38,732 nt of DNA, from positions 1-38,732 of the forward strand of contig CALXDU010000011.1 of assembly GCA_944387145.1 (NCBI GenBank), read 5' to 3'. This stretch comes from an uncultured Oscillospiraceae bacterium. Lineage in GTDB: Bacteria > Bacillota > Clostridia > Oscillospirales > Oscillospiraceae. Under the pieces are notes generated by a model. That model was not told the DNA's origin, made no database searches, and worked only from the letters and a program-made list of their open reading frames with translations. Position 1 is the first letter of the stretch, and the number at the start of each line of letters is the position of its first letter. The position numbers and the translations under genes were made by a program. Shown here one piece after another: positions 9,197 to 16,517 of this stretch.

Positions 9197-9214
9197 TATG
9201 AATAAAAATACTAT
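9197..9214. promoter_or_regulatory. ARG box 2 (AhrC-type operator), upstream of the argGHF -35
   Basis: TATGAATAAAAATACTAT closely follows the Bacillus AhrC box as I know it (CATGAATAAAAATKCAAK). It starts 7 bases upstream of the argGHF -35 box and about 72 bp from ARG box 1. Confidence 0.65.
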
Positions 9215-9324
9215 CTTGGCGAATTTTTGGCACTTCGCCTGTTATCCTGGCGGAATTTTCCATGCTCCTGGGCGCTTTTTACAAATAAGTCCCACGTCCT
9301 GCCGGGAAAGGGGGAAAAGAAGGA

Positions 9325-9353
9325 TTGCATTTTCTGACGAAATCCGGTATACT
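9325..9353 (+). promoter_or_regulatory. Promoter of the YesL-like gene
   Basis: TTGCAT at 9325-9330, a 17-base spacer, and TATACT at 9348-9353. AGGAGG follows shortly before the ATG at 9387, giving a short leader. Confidence 0.65.
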
Positions 9354-9386
9354 GTCCATGAATATATGCATTCAGGAGGCCGATTT

Positions 9387-10016
9387 ATGCAATTTCTGTT
9401 TTCGCCGGATTCCAAGATCATGCAGTTTCTCAGCAGACTGTGTGACATTGCGGTCTTGAATCTTCTGTTTTTGCTTAGCTGCGTGCCGGTGGTGACCATC
9501 GGAGCTGCCAGCACTGCCCTGTACAGCGTGGTGTTTGCCATGGATACGGACAGGGAAGGCGGGATTTTTTCTACTTATTTCCGGTCTTTTCGTAGGAATT
9601 TCTGGCAAAGCACACTGATCTTTCTGGTGCTGGCGCTGTTTGGGGGAGCCAGCTGCATGAATGTGCTGCTCTTTTCCCAGATGGGCGGAGGGGTTTGGTT
9701 GGTGCTGTACGGTTTGGCGCTGCTGATTCTATTGGTAATCGCCCTGACTGCGGCCATGGTGTTTCCCCTGGTGAGCCAGTTCCAGAATACCACCATGGCC
9801 ATGATAAAAAATGCGTTTTTGCTCAGCCTTGCCAATCTTCCCCGGGCCATGCTTGCCGCAGTGGTGAATGGGTTTCCTGCGCTGCTGGTGCTGATCAATC
9901 CGTATCTGTTCCTGCAATTGGGAGGGCTGTGGATGTTTTTGTATTTCGGGGCCACGGCTTATTTCCTGTCCCGGGTGCTGAAAAAAGCCTTTGATCCTCT
10001 GATTCCTCAGGAATAA
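9387..10016 (+). CDS. YesL-like (DUF624) membrane protein
   Basis: The 209-residue product is a small integral membrane protein with about five hydrophobic segments. Its opening resembles the YesL/DUF624 family: a short amphipathic start, then LLFLLSCVPVVTIGAASTALY. Family members often sit beside carbohydrate ABC transporters, but no such genes are here, so the role is open. AGGAGG lies 7 bases before ATG 9387; a longer in-frame reading from 9198 runs through the arg control region and is rejected. The gene converges on the esterase gene with only 4 bases between stop codons and no visible terminator. Confidence 0.78.
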   Translation: MQFLFSPDSKIMQFLSRLCDIAVLNLLFLLSCVPVVTIGAASTALYSVVFAMDTDREGGIFSTYFRSFRRNFWQSTLIFLVLALFGGASCMNVLLFSQMGGGVWLVLYGLALLILLVIALTAAMVFPLVSQFQNTTMAMIKNAFLLSLANLPRAMLAAVVNGFPALLVLINPYLFLQLGGLWMFLYFGATAYFLSRVLKKAFDPLIPQE

Positions 10017-10020
10017 ACGG

Positions 10021-10800
10021 TTATTCCATCCAGAGAAAATTCAGACATTCCGGCACCAGCTTTTCCCAGTCGGCCTCACAATGCCCGCCGCCTACCTGAC
10101 AGCGCAGCTTCGCTGCGGCACCCCAGGAGGATAAGCCCTCGGCAATTCTCCGGTTGCAGAAATAGGTATGGCTGCTGCGATCTTCTGCCATAGGGTCCCG
10201 GACACCGGCAGCTTCCCGGCTGCCCCAGGAGAGGTAAACCCGGGTGTCGGGGCTGAGTTCCAACCGGGAAATGTCCGCCATAATGGGCCCCATGCAGAAC
10301 CCCACAGCGCTGGACAGACACCCTGCCTTGGAAAACCAGCGGTTGTACCGGGTGACGCCGTACAGCGCCATCAGGCCGCCCATGCTGGAACCGGCAATGC
10401 CGGTACACTCCCGGAAGGGAATGGTGCGGTACTGATCATCGATGTACGGCTTTACCTGGTTTACAATCCACTGCATGGTTTCTTCCCCCAAGGGCTGGAA
10501 TCGGGAAAAGGAAGAGCCTGAATCGGCGGGGTAGGGAAGATACTCACTGAGCCGCTCGTTGCCCAAATGGCCGCATTCCATGCCCACCACGATCATATCT
10601 TTGGGCCACTGATTGAGGAAGGTTCCCATGCCCCAGGATTTTCCATAGGTGGCGTCTTCGTCCCGGAACAGATTGTGTCCGTCGAAAACGTACATCACGG
10701 GGTAAGATTCCGTCGATTGCCAGTAGTTGTCCGGCAGATGAATATGCAGGGGACGGTTGGCCCCCTTGACCGGGTACAGGCAGTCCTGTTTGATAATCAT
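10021..10800 (-). CDS. Alpha/beta-hydrolase, putative esterase (esterase D/PF00756-like)
   Basis: The 259-residue product resembles the putative esterase family. It has VMYVFDGHNLF near the oxyanion region, the nucleophile elbow GSSMGG (serine about residue 127), and a late HCEADWEKLVPECL where GGGHCE supplies the likely catalytic histidine. There is no signal peptide, so it should be cytoplasmic. AAAGGAGG precedes ATG 10800; upstream in-frame sequence covers the intergenic promoters and is not coding. Related proteins hydrolyse acyl, feruloyl or siderophore esters; the substrate here is unknown. Confidence 0.82.
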   Translation of the reverse strand: MIIKQDCLYPVKGANRPLHIHLPDNYWQSTESYPVMYVFDGHNLFRDEDATYGKSWGMGTFLNQWPKDMIVVGMECGHLGNERLSEYLPYPADSGSSFSRFQPLGEETMQWIVNQVKPYIDDQYRTIPFRECTGIAGSSMGGLMALYGVTRYNRWFSKAGCLSSAVGFCMGPIMADISRLELSPDTRVYLSWGSREAAGVRDPMAEDRSSHTYFCNRRIAEGLSSWGAAAKLRCQVGGGHCEADWEKLVPECLNFLWME

Positions 10801-10832
10801 AGATGGTTCCTCCTTTACTGGCTGTTTTCTAT

Positions 10833-10861
10833 ATCCTAACCGAAAAAGGAAGAAATGGCAA
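10833..10861 (-). promoter_or_regulatory. Possible promoter of the esterase gene
   Basis: On the minus strand TTGCCA (plus 10856-10861), a 17-base spacer, and TAGGAT (plus 10833-10838), 32 bases upstream of the ATG. Both boxes depart from consensus, so this is tentative. Confidence 0.4.
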
Positions 10862-10945
10862 TGGGGCCGGAAAAAGATATGTTTTGCACAAATATTGGCG
10901 GGAAGAGCTGTACTTTCTGCCGAATGCGTCCCTGCCAACAGATTG

Positions 10946-10974
10946 TTGACAAGCCAATATAAATGCCGTATAGT
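10946..10974 (+). promoter_or_regulatory. Promoter of the phosphoglucomutase gene
   Basis: TTGACA at 10946-10951, a 17-base spacer, and TATAGT at 10969-10974. A second TATACT overlaps just downstream. The leader is about 50 bases. Confidence 0.8.
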
Positions 10975-11030
10975 ATACTTGTTTCCAATATAAATACACG
11001 AAAATTCATACAAAGGATAGGGTGATTCAC

Positions 11031-12713
11031 ATGTACATGGACGATTACCGCCGCTGGCTGGAAGCTGACCTGGAAGATCCGGCGCTGAAGCAGGAACTGC
11101 AGGCCATTGAAGGCCAGGACGAGCAGATCAAGGAGCGCTTTGCCGTAGCGCTGAAGTTCGGTACCGCCGGACTGCGGGGCGTGCTGGGGGCAGGCTCCAA
11201 CCGGATGAATATTTACGTTGTCCGCCAGGCAACCCAGGGCCTGGCCAACTGGGTCAAGACCCAGGGCGGCAATCAGCTGGTGGCCATTTCCTACGACAGC
11301 CGGATCAATTCCGATGTGTTTGCCAAAACCGCAGCCTGTGTGCTGGCTGCCAACGGAATCCGGGTGCGGATTTATGATGCACTGATGCCGGTGCCGGCTC
11401 TGAGCTTTGCCACCCGGTACTATGGTGCCAACGCCGGTGTTATGATTACCGCTTCCCACAACCCTGCCAAGTATAACGGCTACAAGGCCTACGGCCCCGA
11501 CGGCTGCCAGATGACCGACGATGCCGCAGCCATTGTGTATGCGGAGATTCAGAAAACCGACATTCTCACCGGCGCCAAGCTGATGTCCTTTGAAGATGGG
11601 TTGGCCCAGGGCCTGATCGAGTATGTGGGTGACGACTGCAAGGAAGCACTGTATGACGCCATCAAGGCCCGTTCCGTCCGGCCCGGCCTGTGCAAGACCG
11701 CAGGACTGAAGCTGGTCTACTCTCCTCTGAACGGCTCCGGCCTGGTTCCTGTGATGCGGGTGCTGAAGGATATTGGCATTGACGACATTACCATTGTTCC
11801 CGAACAGCAGTATCCCGACGGCAATTTCCCCACCTGCCCCTATCCCAATCCGGAGATTTTTGAAGCTCTGCGGCTGGGTCTGGAACTGGCCAAGTCCTCC
11901 GGCGCTGACCTGATGCTGGCCACCGACCCGGATGCTGACCGGGTGGGCATTGCCATCCGCTGCCCCGACGGGAGCTATGAACTGGTTTCCGGAAACGAAG
12001 TGGGCGTGCTGCTGCTGGACTATATCTGCCAGGGCCGGATCGAAAACGGCACCATGCCCAGCAAGCCTGTGGCGGTGAAGTCCATTGTCTCCACCCCTCT
12101 GGCTGATGCGGTTGCCGCCCATTACGGCGTGGAAATGCGCAATGTGCTCACCGGCTTTAAGTGGATCGGCGATCAGATTGCCGGTCTGGAAGCTGCCGGA
12201 GAAGTGGAGCGGTTCATCTTCGGCTTCGAGGAAAGCTACGGCTATCTGGCCGGCCCCTATGTCCGGGACAAGGATGCCATCATCGGTTCCATGCTGATCT
12301 GCGAAATGGCAGCTTACTACCGTTCCATCGGCAGCTCCATTAAGGAACGACTGGAAGCCATCTACGCCCAGTACGGCCGTTACCTGAACAAGGTGGACTC
12401 TTTCGAGTTCCCCGGCCTGTCCGGCATGGACAAAATGGCAAGTATCATGGACTCCCTGCGTACAAGTGCTCCCAAGGAAATCGGCGGCTACGCCGTGACC
12501 AAGGTGACCGACTACCAGAAGTCGGAGGAAACCGGCCTGCCTGCCGCCAACGTGCTGATTTACGCTCTGGAAGGCGGCGCTACGGTGGTGGTGCGTCCCT
12601 CTGGTACCGAGCCCAAGATCAAGACCTACTTTACCACCCTGGGCAAAGATTTGGCAGAAGCTGAGGCACAGAAGGAAGTTCTGGCCAATGCCCTCAAGCC
12701 TATTTTGGCCTGA
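11031..12713 (+). CDS. Phosphoglucomutase/phosphomannomutase (alpha-D-phosphohexomutase)
   Basis: The 560-residue product interconverts hexose 1- and 6-phosphates, feeding glycolysis or nucleotide-sugar synthesis. Motifs in order: KFGTAGLRG near the N-terminus, the phosphoserine loop TASHNPAKYNGYK, the metal-binding ATDPDADRVGIA, the sugar-binding GFEESYGY, and the phosphate-binding RPSGTEPKIKTYF at the C-terminus. The length fits the long bacterial PGM/PMM class. The start is uncertain between GTG 11022, ATG 11031 and ATG 11037; AGGGTGAT (11019-11026) favours 11031 or 11037. Sugar specificity cannot be read. It stands alone between its own promoter and a terminator. Confidence 0.93.
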   Translation: MYMDDYRRWLEADLEDPALKQELQAIEGQDEQIKERFAVALKFGTAGLRGVLGAGSNRMNIYVVRQATQGLANWVKTQGGNQLVAISYDSRINSDVFAKTAACVLAANGIRVRIYDALMPVPALSFATRYYGANAGVMITASHNPAKYNGYKAYGPDGCQMTDDAAAIVYAEIQKTDILTGAKLMSFEDGLAQGLIEYVGDDCKEALYDAIKARSVRPGLCKTAGLKLVYSPLNGSGLVPVMRVLKDIGIDDITIVPEQQYPDGNFPTCPYPNPEIFEALRLGLELAKSSGADLMLATDPDADRVGIAIRCPDGSYELVSGNEVGVLLLDYICQGRIENGTMPSKPVAVKSIVSTPLADAVAAHYGVEMRNVLTGFKWIGDQIAGLEAAGEVERFIFGFEESYGYLAGPYVRDKDAIIGSMLICEMAAYYRSIGSSIKERLEAIYAQYGRYLNKVDSFEFPGLSGMDKMASIMDSLRTSAPKEIGGYAVTKVTDYQKSEETGLPAANVLIYALEGGATVVVRPSGTEPKIKTYFTTLGKDLAEAEAQKEVLANALKPILA

Positions 12714-12724
12714 TACAGTAACAA

Positions 12725-12760
12725 AAAAGTCCGCAGCCGGTAAAAAAGCTGCGGACTTTT
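12725..12760. terminator. Bidirectional terminator between phosphoglucomutase and MATE genes
   Basis: AAAAGTCCGCAGC (12725-12737) pairs with GCTGCGGACTTTT (12748-12760). Both strands end in a T run after the stem, as expected between convergent genes. Confidence 0.9.
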
Positions 12761-12771
12761 CCTATGTTGTT

Positions 12772-14142
12772 TTACTTTTGGACGCGATCACCCTGACGGA
12801 AAATCCGCAGCAGCATGATGATTGCGGCAGCTGCCAGCACCACTTCCGTCACAAACTGGGCATAGGCCAGTCCATACAGGGGGAACAGGGCATTGAGCAG
12901 GAACAGCAAGGGGATCTCCAGAACCACCTTGCGCAAAATGGCGAATATCAGAGCGTGCCGTCCCATTCCCAAGGCAGAGAATACACCAACTGCTATGAAG
13001 TCGGTGCACAGGAACACCATGCCCAGACACAGTCCCCGCAGGAAGGCAGAGCCGTAGGCAATGATATCAGCATTGTCCATGAACATCTGAATCAAATTGG
13101 GGGCACCGAACCAGCAGCCCACGGTCACTGCCAGCATAATCGGCAGAATCAGCCCCATGGAAAAGACAATGGCGTTTTTCATACGCTTGCGGTCACCGCT
13201 GGCATAGTTGTAGCTGACCAGAGGCATGATTCCCTGGGAGAAGCCAAGACATACCTGCAGGGGCAGCATGTTGATTTTCTGCGCCACGCCCATGGCGGCC
13301 ACGGCAGAGGCGCCGTACACGGCGGTGAAGTTGTTCAGAATGGTGGTGCCTGTCACATTCAGCAGGTTCTGAATGGAGGCCGGAACGCCGACACCCAGAA
13401 TGCCGGTGACAACCTCTTTGCTCATGGTCTTCAGACGGCGGATGTCCAGACTGATAAAGGTTTTGCCCCGCTTGACCCGGGCCAGGACGAAGAAGTAACC
13501 GCAGGCAACGCAGTTGCTCAGGAAGGTAGCCAGACCGGCGCCGGCGGCGCCCATGTTCAGGCCCCAGGGCAGGATGAAGATGGGGTCCAGGATGATATTG
13601 AGGATACAGCCGCTCATGGTGCCAATGCTGGCATGGACGCTGGCGCCTTCGCTTCGGACCATTTGACCCTGAACCACATTCAAAATGGCAGGGACGGCTC
13701 CGCAGTTCACCGTCCAGAGCATATACCCGGCGGTTGCCGCCCAGGTAATCTCGTCGGCACCCAGCAAAGTCAGCAGCGGGTTGCGGAACAGGGTACACAG
13801 CAGGGTAAACAGCAGACCGCTGAACACGGCACCATAAAAGCCGAAAGCGGAGCTGCTGCGGACCATCTCATAATCTCCCCGTCCCAGACTCCGGCTCATC
13901 ATGCTGGAGGTGCCGATGCCGAACAGATTGTTCACCGCATTGAACGCCAGCATCACCGGGTATACCAAGGTAACGGCGGCATTCTGCACCGGATCGTTGA
14001 GCATTCCCACGAAAAAGGTGTCTGCCAGGTTATAGACCACCATAACCAGTGACGCCACTACCATGGGGATCGACAATTCCGCCACAGCTCTGGGAATGGG
14101 CATGGACTCAAACAGGTAGCTTTTTTCATTTTCCTGAGCCAA
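12772..14142 (-). CDS. MATE family multidrug/toxin efflux transporter
   Basis: The 456-residue product is a twelve-span MATE-type exporter, expelling cationic or aromatic compounds against Na+ or H+. Early landmarks are PRAVAELSIPMVVASLVMVVYNLADTFFVG and the TSSMMSRSLGRGD loop, with GQMVRSEGA and the VGVPASIQNLLNVT loop in the middle. I choose TTG 14142 (LAQENEKSYLFES) because AAGGAGG lies 9 bases upstream and the length then fits the family; the longer reading to 14271 runs across the promoter. The leader carries a strong hairpin. Substrate unknown. Confidence 0.88.
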   Translation of the reverse strand: MAQENEKSYLFESMPIPRAVAELSIPMVVASLVMVVYNLADTFFVGMLNDPVQNAAVTLVYPVMLAFNAVNNLFGIGTSSMMSRSLGRGDYEMVRSSSAFGFYGAVFSGLLFTLLCTLFRNPLLTLLGADEITWAATAGYMLWTVNCGAVPAILNVVQGQMVRSEGASVHASIGTMSGCILNIILDPIFILPWGLNMGAAGAGLATFLSNCVACGYFFVLARVKRGKTFISLDIRRLKTMSKEVVTGILGVGVPASIQNLLNVTGTTILNNFTAVYGASAVAAMGVAQKINMLPLQVCLGFSQGIMPLVSYNYASGDRKRMKNAIVFSMGLILPIMLAVTVGCWFGAPNLIQMFMDNADIIAYGSAFLRGLCLGMVFLCTDFIAVGVFSALGMGRHALIFAILRKVVLEIPLLFLLNALFPLYGLAYAQFVTEVVLAAAAIIMLLRIFRQGDRVQK

Positions 14143-14165
14143 AACAGTGTTCCTCCTTGTAAAGC

Positions 14166-14188
14166 GGGGGATTCCCACAGAATCCCCC
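14166..14188. repeat. Inverted repeat in the MATE gene leader
   Basis: GGGGGATTC (14166-14174) and GAATCCCCC (14180-14188) form a perfect 9-bp stem with a 5-base loop. It lies between the promoter and the ribosome site of the MATE gene, so it could be an operator or an RNA hairpin. It has no T run and is not a terminator. Confidence 0.6.
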
Positions 14189-14207
14189 CAATGGCGATTT
14201 ATACAAT

Positions 14208-14237
14208 AGTATAGCGCAGCAAATCGGACCCTGTCAA
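14208..14237 (-). promoter_or_regulatory. Promoter of the MATE gene
   Basis: On the minus strand TTGACA (plus 14232-14237), an 18-base spacer, and TATACT (plus 14208-14213). It lies 66 bases upstream of the TTG start. Confidence 0.75.
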
Positions 14238-14277
14238 GGCAGATCGAATTTCTGCCGGCGGGTACATACAATCACGG

Positions 14278-14306
14278 TTGCAACTTATGGGGATCTATGG
14301 TAAGAT
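14278..14306 (+). promoter_or_regulatory. Promoter of the plsC-like gene
   Basis: TTGCAA at 14278-14283, a 17-base spacer, and TAAGAT at 14301-14306, about 33 bases before the ATG. It is divergent from the MATE promoter. Confidence 0.6.
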
Positions 14307-14338
14307 AACAAAAATTTCAGTTAAGGAAGTGCAGGAAT

Positions 14339-15049
14339 ATGAACCGAATTGTGACGATGGTGCTGAAAAATCTGTGGATTGTCCCCGGTGCCTGGTTCAA
14401 GCTTTGCCGCTACGCCAAACATACCGACGAATATCCGGAAGAGGAGAAGTATCGCCACATTCAGTACATCCTGCAGCGGGCAGTCCGGGGCGGCAATGTG
14501 GACATGACCGTTACCGGCCAGGAAAATATCCCGGCGGAAGGGGGCTTTATGCTCTACGCCAACCATCAGGGAATGTTCGATGTGCTGGCCATTGCGGCCA
14601 CCTGCGACCGGCCTATTGGTGCGGTGCTGAAAAAGGAGCTGTACGATATTCCGTTCCTCCATCAGATTGTGCTGTGCACCAAATCCTTTGCCATGGACCG
14701 GGAGGATGTGCGCCAGTCTCTGACGGTGATCCAGAATGTTACCGAGGAAGTGAAAAAGGGAAGAGGCTATCTGATTTTCCCGGAGGGAACCCGCAGCAAA
14801 CGGGGCAACGAAATGCTTCCTTTCCATGGCGGCAGCTTCCGCTGCGCCACTAAGAGCAAGTGTCCCATTGTTCCCATTGCGCTGATTGACTGCTTCAAGG
14901 TGCTGGACCAGAAGGGCAGCAAGCCGGTTTCTGTTCAGATTCATTACCTCAAACCAATTCCCTACGAAACGTATGCCGGAATGAAGCCGGCAGAGGTGGC
15001 AGAATTGGTAAAGGCCCGGATCGCAGAGAAAATCCAGGAATGCATCTGA
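14339..15049 (+). CDS. plsC: 1-acyl-sn-glycerol-3-phosphate acyltransferase (PlsC-like)
   Basis: The 236-residue product is a membrane-associated acyltransferase that adds the second acyl chain to lysophosphatidic acid in phospholipid synthesis. It has the catalytic NHQGMFD (the NHxxxxD motif), then FPEGTRS and the later CPIVPIALID block, all typical of the PlsC family. The first 25 residues are moderately hydrophobic and may bind the membrane. AAGGAAG lies a little upstream of ATG 14339. It has its own promoter and terminator. Paralogous acyltransferases with other acceptors look alike, so the acceptor is inferred. Confidence 0.88.
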   Translation: MNRIVTMVLKNLWIVPGAWFKLCRYAKHTDEYPEEEKYRHIQYILQRAVRGGNVDMTVTGQENIPAEGGFMLYANHQGMFDVLAIAATCDRPIGAVLKKELYDIPFLHQIVLCTKSFAMDREDVRQSLTVIQNVTEEVKKGRGYLIFPEGTRSKRGNEMLPFHGGSFRCATKSKCPIVPIALIDCFKVLDQKGSKPVSVQIHYLKPIPYETYAGMKPAEVAELVKARIAEKIQECI

Positions 15050-15122
15050 AGGCCAATGGCCAGAAGAATGATGGATTTGAAAGCGGATTGCCTGTGATAC
15101 GGTGATGAGAATCAAATAGACG

Positions 15123-15162
15123 AAAAATGTCCGCTCTTGTCTTTGAAGAACGGACATTTTTT
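15123..15162 (+). terminator. Intrinsic terminator after plsC
   Basis: AAAAATGTCCG (15123-15133) pairs with CGGACATTTTT (15151-15161) around a 17-base loop, ending in six T. It lies about 75 bases after the plsC stop and insulates the exporter operon. The rest of 15050-15190 shows nothing recognisable. Confidence 0.8.
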
Positions 15163-15194
15163 GCAAAACCAGGAAAAAATTATCATTCTGTAAA

Positions 15195-15222
15195 CTTTAG
15201 GAATAACTTAAGAAATCCTTAA
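15195..15222 (+). promoter_or_regulatory. Candidate response-regulator site upstream of the exporter operon
   Basis: Three CTTTA/CTTAA/CTTAA words start at 15195, 15207 and 15218, spaced 12 and 11 bp apart, the helical-turn spacing used by OmpR-family tandem dimers. The 19-mer at 15198-15216 (TAGGAATAACTTAAGAAAT) recurs with 17 of 19 bases at 33964-33982. It lies 11 bases upstream of the -35 box. The repeat is visible; the regulator is inferred. Confidence 0.55.
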
Positions 15223-15233
15223 AGGATGTGCGG

Positions 15234-15262
15234 TTGATTCTGATTCAGAAACTCCGTATAAT
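15234..15262 (+). promoter_or_regulatory. Promoter of the exporter operon
   Basis: TTGATT at 15234-15239, a 17-base spacer, and TATAAT at 15257-15262. A good -10 box with a weaker -35 box fits a promoter assisted by the upstream repeats. Confidence 0.8.
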
Positions 15263-15305
15263 AAAAATCAATAATGCGTCAGCATAGCAACAGGAGGGTT
15301 ACCTT

Positions 15306-16517
15306 ATGAAAATGAAAAAATGGGTGGCACTGGCCTGCGCTCTGTGTCTGTCCGTGGGACTGGCAGGCTGCGGCGGTGGTACATCGGTTTATGTCCAGTC
15401 TGTGGAGGTGCTGGCTGGTCTGGGCGGCATTGCCCCCGGCGACCGGTTTGCGGGTATGGTGGTGTCCGAGAATGTGACGGAAATCCAGAAGGACGGAGAA
15501 AAGACCATTAAGGAACTGAAGGTCAAGGAAGGCGTCGATGTCAAGCAGGGACAGGAACTGTTCAGCTACGACACCGAGGAACTGCAGCTGACTCTGGACA
15601 AGCAGCGTCTGGAACTGGAGCAGCTGGTTGCCTCCATTGAAAATTATAAAAATCAGATTGCCACCTTGGAGCGTGAGCGGGAGACGGTAGGCGGAAACCA
15701 GAAGCTGCAGTACACCATTCAGATCCAGTCCACCCAGGTGGATTTGAAAGAGGCGGAACTGAAAGTCAAAACCAAGGAAGCCGAGGTCACGAAATCCGAG
15801 GAATTGCTGGCCAATGCTACCGTGGTTTCCCCCATTGACGGCCGTGTGCAGGCCATTAACGAAGACGGCCAGACGGATAATAACGGAAAGCCTCTGCCCT
15901 ATATCACCATTCAGCAGGTGGGTTCTTATCGTATCAAGGGCGTGCTGGGAGAGCTGCAGCGGGGCGGTATTACCCAGGGTGACCGGCTGAAAATCCTGTC
16001 CCGTACCGACGATACCAAGAGCTGGATCGGTACGGTGACCCTGGTGGACTATGAAAGCCCCATTCAGAACAATAACAACAGCGGCGTGATTATTATGGGC
16101 GGCGGCAGCTCCGATGAGATGAGCGCCTCCAGCAAGTATCCGTTCTATGTGGAACTGGACAGCACCGACGGTTTGATTCTGGGACAGCATGTCTATCTGG
16201 AAATCCTCACCGAAGAGGGCGAAACTACCGGCCCCAGCATCAGCAGCACCTTTATCTGCTATGAAGAGGACGGCACTGCCTATGTCTGGGCGGAAAAGAG
16301 CGGAAAGCTGCAGAAGCGGGACGTGGTTCTGGGCGAGTATAACCCCATGACCGATACCCAGGAAATTACGGAAGGCCTGACCATGGAAGACTATATCGCC
16401 TTCCCCGACCCGGAGCTGTGTAAGGAAGGCGCTCCCACCACCCGGGAAGCACCGAAGGTAACCCAGGAGGAAACCCAGGAGCAGCAAGATGCTATGGTGG
16501 AAGGCGAGGTGGCATAA
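15306..16517 (+). CDS. Efflux adaptor lipoprotein (HlyD/MacA-like), first adaptor
   Basis: The 403-residue product is a membrane-fusion-type adaptor for a MacAB-like ABC exporter. It begins with a lipoprotein signal (lysine-rich start, hydrophobic core, LAGC lipobox, cysteine near residue 22), so it should be lipid-anchored outside the membrane. The first half of the lipoyl-like domain lies near residues 60-95, a coiled-coil hairpin near 95-165, the second half (VVSPIDGRVQAINEDG) just after, then beta-barrel and membrane-proximal regions. AGGAGG lies 8 bases upstream of the ATG. Its TAA overlaps the ATPase ATG by one base. The Thr/Glu/Gln-rich tail is probably disordered. Confidence 0.87.
   Translation: MKMKKWVALACALCLSVGLAGCGGGTSVYVQSVEVLAGLGGIAPGDRFAGMVVSENVTEIQKDGEKTIKELKVKEGVDVKQGQELFSYDTEELQLTLDKQRLELEQLVASIENYKNQIATLERERETVGGNQKLQYTIQIQSTQVDLKEAELKVKTKEAEVTKSEELLANATVVSPIDGRVQAINEDGQTDNNGKPLPYITIQQVGSYRIKGVLGELQRGGITQGDRLKILSRTDDTKSWIGTVTLVDYESPIQNNNNSGVIIMGGGSSDEMSASSKYPFYVELDSTDGLILGQHVYLEILTEEGETTGPSISSTFICYEEDGTAYVWAEKSGKLQKRDVVLGEYNPMTDTQEITEGLTMEDYIAFPDPELCKEGAPTTREAPKVTQEETQEQQDAMVEGEVA

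Noticed and set aside
9198..9386. N-terminal extension of the YesL-like protein starting at ATG 9198
   Set aside because: That ATG is part of an ARG box and lacks a ribosome site. The extension covers the promoter at 9325-9353, and AGGAGG before 9387 gives the normal YesL N-terminus.
10801..11013. N-terminal extension of the esterase to 11013
   Set aside because: It would cover the divergent phosphoglucomutase promoter, and AAAGGAGG before ATG 10800 clearly marks the start.
15050..15233. Small gene or non-coding RNA between plsC and the exporter operon
   Set aside because: Only very short frames without ribosome sites are present. The stretch is explained by a terminator and the upstream part of a promoter region.
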